A DNA stretch of 64,000 bases, taken from positions 6,015,001 through 6,079,000 of the forward strand of contig NC_052671.1 in the NCBI RefSeq assembly GCF_016802725.1, read 5' to 3'. Each line of letters starts with the position of its first letter. The first letter of the stretch is position 1. Positions 11,912 to 24,339 of this stretch are shown here, piece after piece. This DNA comes from Solenopsis invicta (taxonomy: Eukaryota > Arthropoda > Insecta > Hymenoptera > Formicidae). Both the position numbers and the translations under genes were made by a program. The notes beneath the pieces are model-generated. The model had not been told where the DNA came from. It saw nothing but the letters and a program-made list of their open reading frames with translations, and searched no databases.

Positions 11912-13032
11912 CGCGCAAAGGATGTACACGCGCCATATTAGGATTCCAGTGATGCACGCAGAGAAATACGTTTGGTGCTGGGAATTTATGGCGATGTTGA
12001 TGCTCATCGCTGACTGCGGCATACCACAACAATCGATAGCCATGCAGGAGAACGCCCGCATGTATAATTTTTGTTCCCTGTATTTACATTTTGCGCAAAG
12101 CTTGCGCAGTTTACAGTAAAATTGCCCCATCCATTAATTTTCTTACAAAGAAGAAGAGGCATTATACACATATTCCTGAGGTCAGAAGGCCAACGACCGC
12201 TGGAAACATTGCGTGGCCGTGAGATTACGATACGTCGCTATTGTTTTTGATTATTTATTCATGCAAACGTAGCACTCAAACGTTTTAGCGTAATGCGCGC
12301 GATCAAATCTTTTTGCGGTAGGCAATTATTTAATAATCTGATTTACAATTGCGCACGCGTTAGTGATAAATTCTACGCTGCGTTTTACGTTTTAATTGTA
12401 ACGTGAGAGTTGCTACATTATTCACGGTAGCAGTTTACAATTTTATTCATGTCGCTACGATATTACCGGGAGTGCGAACACCTGAATGCCTCAGCATCGA
12501 GATGAATATTGTCACACATGCTTCTATTATATAGGGATAGCAATGCACTTTCTTTATACTCGTGAACTTTATAGCCGTCAGGAAACTAGGAATCTGGGTT
12601 AAGCAGCCGTCAAGATAAATTTACGGTGATAATATCATAGAAAAATTGCATTTCATTCGCTAACAGCACGCGGGGGATGAGTCTTCCTTATTACTTCTTA
12701 TCGATCAACATGTCTGCTCTTTTCCCTCGAAAGAGTTTTACCTCACAACGTTTTACCTCAAATAAATTCACTATCAAATAATTGCTGAGTTGAAAATATA
12801 TAATACATTATGTTTTTATTTTATATTTCAAATTTTATAGCTATAGAATGAATATTTAATACAAATCTTCAATCTGAAGTATTATAATATTTAGTTTTCC
12901 TAAATTTAAGTGTAAAACCAACTTTATACAATCCATAATTTGCAACAGAATTTTATTTATAATTTTATATCAAATTATATATAAATTATTCGTTCGTTTT
13001 CTTCTTTGACATACACAGTATAAAATATTTTG
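11912..13032. other. Non-coding, increasingly AT-rich
   Basis: Short frames on both strands at 11897-12130 overlap one another and are not convincing. From about 12700 the sequence is strongly AT-rich and leads into the partly duplicated MITE at 13033. Confidence 0.4.
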
Positions 13033-13310
13033 TTAAAACGGTCCTTATTAAAATTTGTGTTAAATTTTTAACATAATCAGTGTCAATTTAATATAATGTG
13101 ATTATGTCATTTGAACATTTTGATATCATGATTTAAACATTTCTTAGCGTTAAAAATTTAACACAAATTTTAATAAAGACCTTAAAACGGTCCTTATTAA
13201 AATTTGTGTTAAATTTTTAACATAATCAGTGTCAATTTAATATAATGTGATTATGTCATTTGAACATTTTGATATCATGATTTAAACATTTCTTAGCGTT
13301 AAAATAATAC
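13033..13310. mobile_element. Small TIR element with a partial tandem duplicate (period 149 bp)
   Basis: A ~149-bp unit starting at 'ttaaaacggtccttatta' (13033) is repeated almost exactly from 13182. The first unit is bounded by inverted repeats of about 31 bp: the left arm beginning 'ggtccttattaaaa' (13040) is matched in reverse complement by the sequence ending 'taataaagacc' (13151-13181) with one mismatch. The second unit has the left arm and interior but lacks the right arm, ending near 13301. The near identity of the units suggests a recent duplication. The structure reads as left TIR, interior, right TIR, left TIR, interior. Confidence 0.85.
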
Positions 13311-14455
13311 AATTTATGAATAAATACACAAAAAACATGAAAATAATGTATTATAGTTTTAAAACATAAAGTCAAAGATAAATGAATAAAATATATGTGT
13401 CAACATATTATAAATGTTAATTTTACCGAAGAAATTTCGTTTCACTGTGTCCAAGCTGCATTACATTTTTTTAATTAAGTTTTTATATAATATTTATATT
13501 ACGTTTTAATCTATTTATCTTGTGTTCAATTAACACAAACATTTGAATGGACTGTTTGAAACATGAGATATACGTTTTAAAATAAATTTTCCAACTGCGT
13601 AGATGGGTTATTAAAAAATACATATAAATATAATAAAAGTAAATTATAGAGAATTTTTTAATAATAACATCAGTTTCAATGATAAACACAATTACAGTAA
13701 TATTCACTCGCAAAAATAAACTTTGTAAATGTAAAAAAAAATTGATGTATGTTATGGCATATCAGAAAAGAGCAAAGTATACTTAGCATGCTACATAACA
13801 AATTTTTAGTCAAAGACCTTGTAGCATACCAAATTTTTTTAAGATTAAATAAAAAACAATTAAAGATTTATTTAAAGATTTATTTAAAGATTTACATTTG
13901 AGTTCAGAGAAAATTTTCTAATGCATCAGCACGAACATGTTTATTTTTGTAATTAACAGATTTTATTACGTACAGACAAAAATATTTTTAATATTCAGTT
14001 AATAAACAAGTCTCTTTGTTCTCGGAATAAAAATATGATAATCAAATATGACAGTAGGTTGAGTTGTAGTTTATGTTACTTACAATTTACGAATATTTAT
14101 ACTCTGCTCATATTTCAGGTATCTCGTTTGTTCACATCTGTTCCGTATAAAATTATAAATAGTATTTTGTCCCGAATTATATTGCAATTATCCTGTTAAG
14201 TGAGCTTAAAATTATATTTTTATATTGGGAAAAATTCTTTTAATACAAGACTCGTCAACCAAAAAAAAAAAATAAAAATAAAAATAAAAAAGGCATGAGT
14301 TATCACGAATATATCTAAGAATTGAAAATAATAATCTCGTTTTATTCTGGTATGATATTCTGTATTATATCTTCTTAGAGCGCGTCATTTCTATAATTGA
14401 TACAACCAGTACATTTGCTATTTCAAGACCTAAATAGAGATAATAATAAGGAGTA
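13311..14455. other. AT-rich stretch with short tandem repeats
   Basis: A 12-bp unit 'taaagatttatt' is repeated about three times at 13861-13895, and an A-rich (AAAAT)n tract lies at 14261-14291. I see no gene. Confidence 0.5.
13861..13895. repeat. 12-bp tandem repeat, three copies
   Basis: The unit 'taaagatttatt' occurs twice exactly and a third time truncated. Confidence 0.85.
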
Positions 14456-16346
14456 CTAAAGCAGTGCTGCGAATATATACATATCGGCGTTACTTAGTCT
14501 GGAAGATGCGCGGTGCGATAGCGAAATTACCATAATGCGATTAGGCGAAGTCGAGCGAATGTGCATACAATCAAGAGTTGCAGGAGATCGAATAGCGAGG
14601 AAAAGAGACAACGAACAAAGGGGAAAGAGAGAAAGAGAATGAGCGTAGAGTATCGGAGAGAGGGCGAAAAGGAGAATGAAGGCGTAATAAAGTATCCCAC
14701 AGCCGACGTAAAGAGCGACCGTAAAATGCACCAAGTGCCGTGCTCGTAACGGGGTACGAGTTTACTCTCTATCCTCCCACCCAACCTTTTCTCTTCCCCA
14801 CAGATAGCTTCGATCTCAGAGTAAAGTACTTCGTCGATTGTAGGATTCCGGTGAATTAAAAGTGGCTGCCGATAACGGACAAATGCGTAGAGAAGTCTCG
14901 CTATGTGTATCGACTTTGTGATTCCAAGTAATTTAGACTCCAGGCACGTTTGCGTTTAAGCATTTACCCACCGAGGGATCAATAACCCTTTGAATGACGT
15001 AGATCAATTTTTGAAAAGCACTATCCGATTCTAATGAATGTTTAAAAGCGGTATGTTTACGTCGAATGCACATGGTGGTTTTAATAATGCAATTATTAAA
15101 ACCGCCGCTCAACGTTACGGCTGTTAACGCTTTTTGCATTTATTTTTCATGCAAATTTGTCTCGCGGCGTAGAACGCCAATATTGTAAAACGTTTAAATA
15201 AATATTAATTTGGTATGTGTTTATAGTCACGTGACGGATACACATGACTATTGCCGATATTTGCGCTGAATATTTTATGATCATTACCAATAGACTACGT
15301 TTTCATACGCGATGATATAAACAAACTCTTTTTTCGAGCCTTTTTAGAGCCATTGCTATACGGGCACATAAATTGTTAAATATATATAAAACTCGGGTAT
15401 AAGTAAACATTTACGTCTTTTTCTTCCTCAACCCTCCTCCAAACATTTTTCTACTCTGAAGGAGCACTGAAACGAGATAGCTAAGAGATCTCGAGGGTCG
15501 AATATACATCCCCTTCTAATTGCCATGGCGTAATTAGCTCGGTAGCCAACTACCGTGGAATAATTTATCAGAGTTGTTATTAAGTCCCGACCAAACCGTT
15601 ACGAAGAAAAATCATCTAGAATTATACCGCCGCAATCTTTCTTATCTGAACATCGATTTAAAAAACGCGCTGTGTCATAAATTTTCCTTACTCCGCGAGG
15701 CATTAAATTGTGGTTATTTACCATATAAGCGTCATTTTACGATCTCCCATTTTATCATCAAAAAGTATGTTTTGAGGTAAAAGATATTTCCTAAAGAGAA
15801 CATGTGTCAATGACGTAACATCGTATTAAAATTGTCTATTATAAAAGAATGTTTCAATTCCATACATTTTTGCTGTTAGTTTCGTGTTAGATTAGCAAAT
15901 CGAATTGAGCAGTCGGTGGCTCGATTTAGAAATGTAAAAGGCTCTTGATGATGCGGACGAAAATAAAATTAAACGAACATCAAAAAGAGCAGAAATAGAA
16001 CGAAGTGTCGCAGCCAGAACATGAATAAACGAGAAAGGTGCAATGGAAGTTTCCTCTGGGAACGATGATACGCGCAATGCGCACTATCACCCTCGTCTCG
16101 CGACTCTTTATGGCTCCTATCTTGTTGATTTGCGAAATAAAATCAAGCGAGATCGGAATTTCCCATTTTAAAATATGTCACCTCGTAACGTTCGTCATAC
16201 GGGAATAAATATTCTTCGTGTATATTCTACATTTAAATAGTACTCAAAGGTATATGACATACTATATTAGCTGTAAATCCAACGGTTGAACTTTGCAGAA
16301 CTCAAATATAGATGTTATCGTCAGTAACAACGCAAATGCAAAATCG
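14456..16346. other. Unique sequence with a purine-rich patch, no gene
   Basis: The plus strand at 14580-14690 is strongly purine-rich (GAGAAAGAG-like). This keeps frames open on both strands, giving Lys/Glu/Arg-rich or Leu/Ser/Phe-rich peptides. The remainder to 16346 is ordinary unique DNA. Confidence 0.4.
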
Positions 16347-16609
16347 GCACGCAAAAAATAGTTTTGCTCAAGTATCTAAAAATATAGCTATACAGATCTG
16401 AATATAATTTTGTTGACTCATCAAAAGAATTATGTAGAACGCTCAGGGGAACACGATGAGCAACGTTCCTAGAAGTTTTGACACTTTAGCAATTAACTTG
16501 AGTGTCTTAAATAATTATTTTAATGGTCTAACAAAATTATTTTCAGATCTATATCCAACTAATCTTTCAGATGCTTCACCGTTCAGATGCAAAACCGTTC
16601 TTTCCGTGC
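16347..16609 (-). mobile_element. Foldback MITE family, copy 1 (inverted orientation)
   Basis: Arms of about 95 bp face each other: 'gcac...aaaatagttttgc' on the left pairs with 'gcaaaaccgttctttccgtgc' spanning about 16589-16609, and AATATAATTTTGTTGACTC pairs with TGGTCTAACAAAATTATTTT. The asymmetric core, including 'gatgagcaacg' and 'agttttgacact', is the reverse complement of the cores in the copies at 45283 and 63577, so this copy is flipped. The minus strand is given only to mark that relative orientation. It has no coding capacity. Confidence 0.8.
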
Positions 16610-17029
16610 ATGTCACACGTTTTCATTCTGCTAATGCGTTGCAACTTTGTTGTTCAGTTTTTCAAGGTGATTGAATTTGCTTTTCATTGATCAGATTTTC
16701 GAATATCGCGTGAAATCTCATCGATAGACATATAAAGGGAGTTGAATTTTTGCCCCGCCATAAGTAGGATGACACGTTTACAGTGACATGAATTTATTCA
16801 CAGCTTACCCGCGGAGAAAGAAAGAGAGCGACGATGACTCTCTGCGTGGTAGTCAACGATTTATCTATTCCTACTCTCGTTCGAGTTCTTACTCGCGTGG
16901 GTATTTGAGAAATGCGGCATATAAAAGAGAGCCGGCGTAACAGCGAGCGGTGTACGAAGAAGAGTAATAGTGGGTTGTCACAATACACGTAAGCCGTTAC
17001 TTTAGCATCGATGGAACACTCATGGATAA
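16610..17029. other. Unique sequence between two inverted-repeat elements
   Basis: I see no gene here. A 64-codon minus-strand frame (16794-16988) shows no recognisable domain. Confidence 0.4.
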
Positions 17030-17550
17030 AGAATTCAGTACCTTATCCACTTCAATTTAAAGCTTCTTGAACGTTCAGTGAGTGACAAATCATTCGTCTG
17101 CAAGATGTACAGATTTGCTCGAAATAGGAAATTTTGAGCGGTTTATAAGATATTACGTGATATATCGAAGATCTATTAAATCTCTTCTTGGAACGTTCAT
17201 CTTCTTGTCAGACATTAGTGTCAATAAAAATGCCCCTATGTACAGAGTCTAAAATAAGGATGCGTAACTGGCGGCCTGCGGGACGCATCCGGCCCACGAC
17301 ATCCAAGTTTTATTCGTAGAAGAAAATGAAAAGTAACCTGAATGTTTAGTGTATAGTGCTGAATTCTTTTAATATATAATGTAGAACAATATATTATATA
17401 TAATATCCGTACATTATTTTAATAGATATATATGTATTTATAAATTCTACATTAAACTATTATGGCGATATAATTCAATTTTCAAATTTGACCCGTTAAA
17501 AGGTCTAATTGAGTTTCTTGGTCTAAAGATAGAGATTTATAAATAACGCA

Positions 17551-17645
<95 letters not shown>

Positions 17646-18213
17646 GTTCCATCTAACGTGACTACCTTTCTATCTTTGTAAAGTAAGGTCGAATGAAAAA
17701 TGTATTGAGACACAAGTTGCAGTCTGAGGGACGTATAATAAAACCAATTTTTTGAAAAATCAATTTTTCAAGGTTGCATGAAGGTCTTTTCTAAAAATAG
17801 TATTAGATGATTTTCTTACACAATACGATTCATCTCATTTTATTCTTCTTATAAAAGTTACTTGGCGCAAACTACTATCGTGTATCTTGATTAAAGTATG
17901 ATAATAAAGAAAATCATTACTTTTGATTTGATTTTATCCTGCAAAGATAAAAGGAGAGGCCCACATGTTAGATAGGAGATTATTTATATTTATATTCTAA
18001 TCTTTAAACTCTTTATACGTAAAAGCATTTTTATTAACACTAACCTCAGACAACAAGATAAAGGTTCCACGGAGATTTAAAAGGATATAACATACAATAT
18101 CAATAGAGCGCTAAAAATTTCCTTTTTCAAATAAATTTGTACATTTTGCAAACGAATGATTTGTCACTGAAATTCAAGCAGCTTTAAACTGAAATGAATA
18201 GGGTACTGAACTC
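17030..18213. mobile_element. Large inverted repeat (arms ~200 bp) enclosing a hAT-like terminus and a (TG)n tract
   Basis: The left arm (about 17030-17237) begins 'gaattcagtacc', contains 'gacaaatcattcgt' and ends 'aataaaaatgc'. It pairs with the reverse complement of the right arm (about 18021-18213), which contains 'acgaatgatttgtc' and 'gggtactgaactc'. The ~780-bp spacer holds a GC-rich passage (about 17265-17305: ctggcggcctgcgggacg, then catccggccc). That resembles the GGCCCGCGGGCC-type subterminal region of some hAT elements. It also holds an 89-bp (TG)n tract. The arrangement may be one old element with long TIRs or a nested insertion. No transposase frame is visible. Confidence 0.72.
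17552..17640. repeat. (TG)n microsatellite, 89 bp uninterrupted
   Basis: About 44 perfect TG units, the longest pure microsatellite in the window. It lies inside the large inverted repeat 17030-18213. Confidence 0.97.
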
Positions 18214-20453
18214 TGTATAAAAATTAAATGAAATTTTAAAAATAAATGATCCAAGCCAGATACGATGAGTCAGATGGTGCGCAATTTCAGGCTTCATAAA
18301 TCTAAAAATATTTCTTTGGAGTAAAGTAGCTAATACAGAGGGGTATAGATCAAATTCTATACGAGTGCATATACAACAGTACGAAAGAGAGAAAACTCCG
18401 GGATTGTAGAAAAAATTAGAGGTCGCGGTCGATATTCGGCGCGTGTAAAACCAATATGGGGAGCACTTGCGGTTACTCCTCGATTTCGTGCTAGCCAGTT
18501 TCTCTCGTTCTAAGCGAAAAATTTTCCCACGTTTGCCTGTCCCTCTAACTACGTAACGTTAATAACAATCGCCAGAACTAATGACGTTTACTTTGTCACC
18601 GTTTGTGGATTTTCCTACAATTTTCCCGGCACTGAATTTTTCCACGGACTCGTCACAGAACGCGTTCGATAGCATGGTTTTTGTAAACAGCGCGCGGTCT
18701 AACTGATATCCGTCGAATGTGTGTGCTCGCCATTAGAAGTCGCTGTTTAAATACCGTGCGACACAACGCTACTTGAAACGCGACATGGCGTGTGAGAAAA
18801 TAAAAAAAGGGAATCGACGGACGGGCGAATACGGCGTTGCATTTCGCGCCGGAGCGATGTGTCGTTCGTCGCATGCATTCGTCTCACTTTGAATGCCTTG
18901 CATAAATACGGAACATGCTGGATATACATAGCAACAAGAACGTTAAAAGGAACGATAATGAACACGTTAACGAAGATTGGATTTCTCGTGCACGAGAATT
19001 TTACTTTTAGAGAAAATGTAAAGGAAACCTGAGAGGAAACATACAATAATAATTGGAATATATTACAAATGTGGATAATAACTCTCTTTTACATAACGTG
19101 ATTAACTCAAAGTGAATCGTTTATTATAAGCTTTGAAGGAAATATGGTATACAAGTATCAGATCACCTACTTACGGCGACTATATTTTTTTTAGAGAAAA
19201 TACAGAATAAATTTGAAAATTGTAAGGCTTTGTTCCTACACGTTTCTAAATCAGCTTGCAACTGTCAGGAGTTTGCGCTTTACGAAATTGTCTTGTGCAG
19301 TATACTAAAATGAGATACTGCGTAGTTTTATTCTGATAGTTTGAAACTGGTGTGACTGTGTTGGAACCATCGACATATAGTGCTAGATGTAGTATAGGAT
19401 CGAAACTATCTTAACAGACGCAGAAAAAGAAAGAAGAAAAGAGAGAGAACATGAAGAAAGTAAAGCAACTTTGTTCAAAAGCGATATGGAAAACTTGAAA
19501 ATTTTGTGTATAGGTACTGCAGCTTCAATAATATGATTTTCGATTAATCTGAGCACCGAGATTAATTCTGAGATGTAAATTTCGGATAATTTAATTTGAC
19601 AACTTTAAAAACTACTCTCATTTAAAATCTATCGTAGCCTCGAGATTTTTATATTCGAATTTTTTTCTCAAAATAATTTCAGGAATTTGTTAACGAGAAC
19701 CATGCGAGGTCTGGGACATCCTGTATGTTTTTTTATTGTTTATATTTTTATATATACTTATTATATTTTTTCATTAAACAAAGGTTTTCTTTTTAACAAA
19801 AATTAAAAAAAAAACTTTTAATAATATTTTTGCGATAAATGTATTTTTTAAGTGTGTACATGATTATTTAAAAAAAAAATTCGTAAAATTGTAAACAATT
19901 CAGTTTATAATTATGTTTTGTATAAATGCAAGTTAGAAGTGTTTCGACACTCTCTCTCTTTAAGTACAGTTTTTTCACTCCACCTCAAATATTATTTATT
20001 ATTGAGAATATTCTCTCAGTAGGAATATTTGAGTCAGGAAGATATAAACAAAAAATGTTTGTTGTTAAAATAAAGAATAAAATTGAGTTTTGAAAAAATA
20101 AATAAATCTAAACGACAGCTGGTATAAAAGTCTGTCCTATACAATAAAGGATATATAGTCATCGTATCCATTCTATCCGTAAGAATACACACTAATCAAC
20201 AAAAGCGCGTTAAAGAAAAATGCAAAATGTATATACGAACATATACTTAAAATACTGAAAATTCTATTTACAAATATTTTCACCGTGTTTCTACTCAATA
20301 TTTTACTCATCATCTGACATTTCCTTATTTTCTTCGAAAATCGTAAGTGATAAAAAAGGTTCAAGCAAAAGTTGTTTATTTTTATAAGACCTATCCAACG
20401 ATAGGTATCTAACTTACCCAATTTGACCCATGTTTCCATTTTAAATTTCATAC
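18214..20453. other. Unique to AT-rich sequence, no supported gene
   Basis: About 18400-18900 is CpG-richer with overlapping minus-strand frames of 73 and 99 codons and no domain. About 19000-20450 is AT-rich. The phrase 'gggacatcctgtatg' at about 19713-19727 resembles the ends of some insect DNA transposons, but I cannot find its partner end. Confidence 0.4.
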
Positions 20454-20513
20454 TTGATTCAGATTTATCAGATTTGATCCAAATTTATCAGACTTGATCA
20501 AAATTTATTCTAT
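20454..20513. repeat. 20-bp tandem repeat, three copies
   Basis: 'ttgattcagatttatcagat', 'ttgatccaaatttatcagac' and 'ttgatcaaaatttattctat' follow one another with exact 20-bp spacing and a few substitutions. Confidence 0.85.
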
Positions 20514-21160
20514 TTTTAGTAGTTTCCGGAAAATCAAAACGCCACTGTTAGATAGGTCAAATACGCTTTGATAATGACAATTTTTTCCCAACTTTTGACT
20601 CCCATCCATTGTCGAGAAAAAGGATAATACAAAAAAATACCTGTTACTAAGCCACCTAATCGCACTTTCAGTTTCTTCATTACACACATTGTGAAATATT
20701 GTAATATTTCAGATAATTCAAAGTATTATTCAGCATAATTTAATAAATATTATCATTAATCGCTAAACGTACTAGCTTAGGTGGAAATTTGCAGCAATTC
20801 ATCCTAGACTGATTTACGCATTATTTTATATTTCAACATCAAGCGCTCGTTTACAGGCTCGTTTATATTGTCTTATATTATGGGAAATATGGTGACTAAT
20901 TATCGCAATCGATCAATGTCGCTACGATCGGCATGGGAAAATTAAATTGGTGCTCATTTCACTGACATTAACTAATCATTCTCGCCAAAATGTATTTCGA
21001 TGAAAGAGCAGCAAATACAAAGTGAATCGGCCAAAGAGATACACTAATAAGCATAATGCAAAATTTAGTTTTAAAAATCTTGTTACAAATAGACATTGCT
21101 TCTTAAACGTATTTGCTTGGACTTCATGTGGAATTTTATTCAAGTTAATTTCCTAGCTAC
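20514..21160. other. AT-rich unique sequence
   Basis: No gene or repeat pair is visible beyond short chance frames. Confidence 0.45.
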
Positions 21161-21176
21161 CGCGCGCGCGCGCGCG
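21161..21176. repeat. (CG)8 tract
   Basis: Eight uninterrupted CG dinucleotides, capable in principle of left-handed DNA. Its survival argues against strong germline CpG methylation here, though that is an inference. Confidence 0.9.
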
Positions 21177-22458
21177 TGAAGAAAAAGTCTTTCGGGTCTT
21201 CTTCCGGAGGAGCGTAATAAAACGTAAAACCGCTGAATGCGAAATGTGTTCTCTCTCTTTCTTCTGCAAGAAGAAGGGCGTATCATGGAAGATCGTCCCC
21301 TTTTTCTTACGACATCCTTTCCTCCGTACGCTCTTGAGTGACAACCCTCATTACGAGTCACGATATCGCGATAAAGCTGCCGGATGTCTCGTCATGGGCG
21401 TGAGGCCACAGTTGAGTTTTGCACTGCGCTTTCCGTTCGGATGAAAAATGAAAGATTTAATGAAGCAGATCATCTGGAACTGACAGCTGGCTGTAAAGGA
21501 AGGATAACGAGGCGAGACGTCCGGATGTTGCATTTAAAAACCATTTTAGTGCCAATTTTGCGCTCGTTATTGTACAAACACAAAGCATGCTCGGTAATTT
21601 TAAGCTCAGTAGCGAGATGACTGGGTGACAATGTGACTAGATTTACTCGTTATTCTATGTATACTCTACGAGAAATTGTGGAGAGAGATCGATTGGCAGT
21701 GACAAATAACCACACGCCAGATAGGGGGCGTCTCGAAAAATGATTACAGTTTAATATCAATCCCCACGCGTGTGCCAATCATTTGTACAAAATATGCTGA
21801 AATGTTAACGCGACACGGTACAACTCGCAAACGTGCCTTTACGTTTCTCGAGTTTATACCGCAAATGTAAAAATTTTTCGACAATGCGCTTTCTCCATCT
21901 CGGCTGGGTCGTTATCGTCTTTTTGTTAGCAATCTACTTAATTAAAATTTTCACCAAGGGAAATAAAGCCCTAATAATAATGTGAGGTACTCGCAAAACG
22001 AAATCCGCCGCATTGCGTAACAATCCGCGCGCGTGCCATGTAATACGGCAGACAAGTAATTGAGAACGATCGTTCGACAGCGGTGCATTCGGTCGACGAG
22101 TTGTGCCGGGCCGTCTATCGGTTGACGAGCGCGCGTGCACATTTGTTGATGAATAAATTATCGATACCCGCCGCGCACGATCAGCCGGCCGCGTTAAAGC
22201 CAACCCTTCCCGAATTTTTATCGCTAATTAGTCAGATCTCGGGAACTCGATGCGGTGAAATTGTGAGTTGCCTGTGCGACGACGGGGAATATTAATGGTG
22301 CTGCGTCATGTCGCGTCGCGGTTTCGTTTCGGACAAGAATTAATTAATGAGACCGCTCGTGGCGTAACTAACCGCGCGAAGGGTAGTCCGCGTAGAATAA
22401 ATAGTAGTACAATTAACGAAATGTAAGAAACCGAGATGGGAAACTGTGCCGAGAACGT

Positions 22459-22459
<1 letters not shown>
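21177..22459. other. CpG-rich unique block, no supported gene
   Basis: Many frames of 60-90 codons overlap on both strands, as expected where stop codons are rare. Words such as CTAATTAG near 22225 are homeodomain-type sites, but isolated. I cannot support an exon. Confidence 0.35.

Positions 22460-22489
<30 letters not shown>
22460..22489. repeat. (GA)n microsatellite
   Basis: About 15 GA units. Confidence 0.92.
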
Positions 22490-22493
<4 letters not shown>

Positions 22494-23005
22494 CAAAACA
22501 GGTCAACGTGCGTAATTCGCGTATGTGTTTTTTTTGTCCAACCAGAATTTCCTTTTAATTCTTCATGAATGCTAAGAAGTAAAATCACTGTGAATATTGG
22601 ATGCGTTGTGTTATTTATTCAGAGTATTAAAAATCTGTGGTAAATGTAACGTGAACTATAGAATTTCTGTACTTGCAATAAATTTCGGAACGCAGCCATT
22701 GTTAATAGACATTATTATATAATGATTGTAGAAAAAGTGGTACTATGAGCCTTGCAGGTATAATGGCCACTCATAACACCTCCGTTATTAGGTGACGAAT
22801 TCTAGTGATTACTTGTGAAATCATTTGTCTAGTTAAATACACGATAGCTGACATTCGTTATAAGGCATTTTTACTTTTGAGTGTTCCAAAACTTTTTCAA
22901 GATAAATATACTAAGACATGTATTATATCCGAATACTTACACAAAGCTTAAAAAATTACGCAAAAGAGATCTTTCACACAGATAATAATCTACAGCAAAT
23001 GATTA
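22490..23005. other. AT-rich unique sequence
   Basis: I see nothing in it beyond short chance frames. Confidence 0.45.
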
Positions 23006-23428
23006 CATCCAGAGAAAGGTTTCTTTGAGTCAAAATATATTTGTCTGACTCAAAGAAATTTATGCATTGCTATACGATTAAAGAAAAGTTTGTTTGATTT
23101 AATGAAATTTCTTGGTTGTCCCTTTTATCAGAATTTTAAAAAATAGTTTGGTTGCGCAATGTAAATCTTTTTTTTTAAATGCAAGAAATATATTTTTAAA
23201 GCCAGAACAACTAAATCATTTTTTACATTTCTGTCAATTTCTTTGAATTAAATAATTTGTATAAATTAAATAATTTGAAGAAATAATTTCTTTACTTTTA
23301 CAAAGGCTAATTTATTTTTTAAAATCAAATAAATTTTTCCGCAAAGATATTTTCTTCAACTTAAAAAAAACCGAGTTAAAGGAACTATCATCAAATTCAT
23401 CAATTTAAACAAAATTTTTCTCTAGATA
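23006..23428 (+). mobile_element. Dispersed AT-rich repeat, copy A (~420 bp)
   Basis: This aligns along most of its length, in the same orientation, with copy B at 28944-29372. Shared words include 'tcaaagaaattt', 'ggttaaagaaaagttt' or its 'cgattaaagaaaag' form, 'aaatcaaataaattttt' and 'tcttcaacttaaaaa'. The ends of this copy are weakly inverted: 'acatccagagaaaggttt' against 'aaatttttctctagata'. No open frame runs through it. The divergence suggests an old non-autonomous DNA element. Confidence 0.68.
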
Positions 23429-24339
23429 CATATCCTCAGTTGATTAGTAAAAAATGTTGTCACTATATAAAGAATTTTTAATTATGTTTAAAGAATCAGC
23501 AAAAAAATATTTTTATGAATTTCTATAAACTTTTATGTTAAAATCATAAATCAAGCGTTAAAATATATTCATTCAGATGACAAAATTTGTGCGTGTGTAT
23601 GAGTGTCATGCAAACGGATATAGACAAAATGCCGCATGTCATAAATAACCGACAAGACTTTCGATAATGCGAAATGACCTGATTAAATTAAACGTTACAT
23701 TAAATTAGATCAAACATACGTTTTTACGGCGTGCACACGAGTGACGCAGTTGCGATACGTCGAACAATTAATATCTACGGCAGTCGGCCGTCCGCTGATA
23801 TTAAATTTCCGATGCTTACGTGTAATTTACAAGTGACGTTGTTACAGAAAATGTGGAATATACGAATTTTCGCGCTATGAATATTAATGTCGCGACAGAT
23901 TATTAGAAATAACGCGCGTGCCCCCGATATATACGCCCGTTAGCGTAACCCAGCGATTCCGGGACAATTATTCTCCCATGGCGCCGGTATCACGTTTTCA
24001 TTTGGTTTAAGCTGATTTAATTTTACGCCGATGCATAAAATTATAATTACACCGTTGCGATCTACGGGCTGATTCCAATCTACCGCGTCAAAACGTTCGG
24101 TCGCTCCTTTAAACGATTTATCTTTTGTAATGTAAAAGGACGCGCGCACCGAACTTTCGGTATCATCTTACGGTGCAACTTCGATGCAGTTTGTTAACGT
24201 CGTCGTCGTCGACTGTCTCGGCACCAATCGATATTACGTAGAAAGGACGTACAATAAGCCGCGCGTAAAAGCTGCACTGAATTTCAATCGCTCGATAGTA
24301 CGAAGAAAATAAATCGATAAATCACCCGACAACGGAGGC
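23429..24339. other. Unique sequence, AT-rich then CpG-richer
   Basis: A 69-codon minus-strand frame (23940-24149) has no recognisable domain. GTCGTCGTCGTC occurs near 24200. No gene is supported. Confidence 0.4.
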
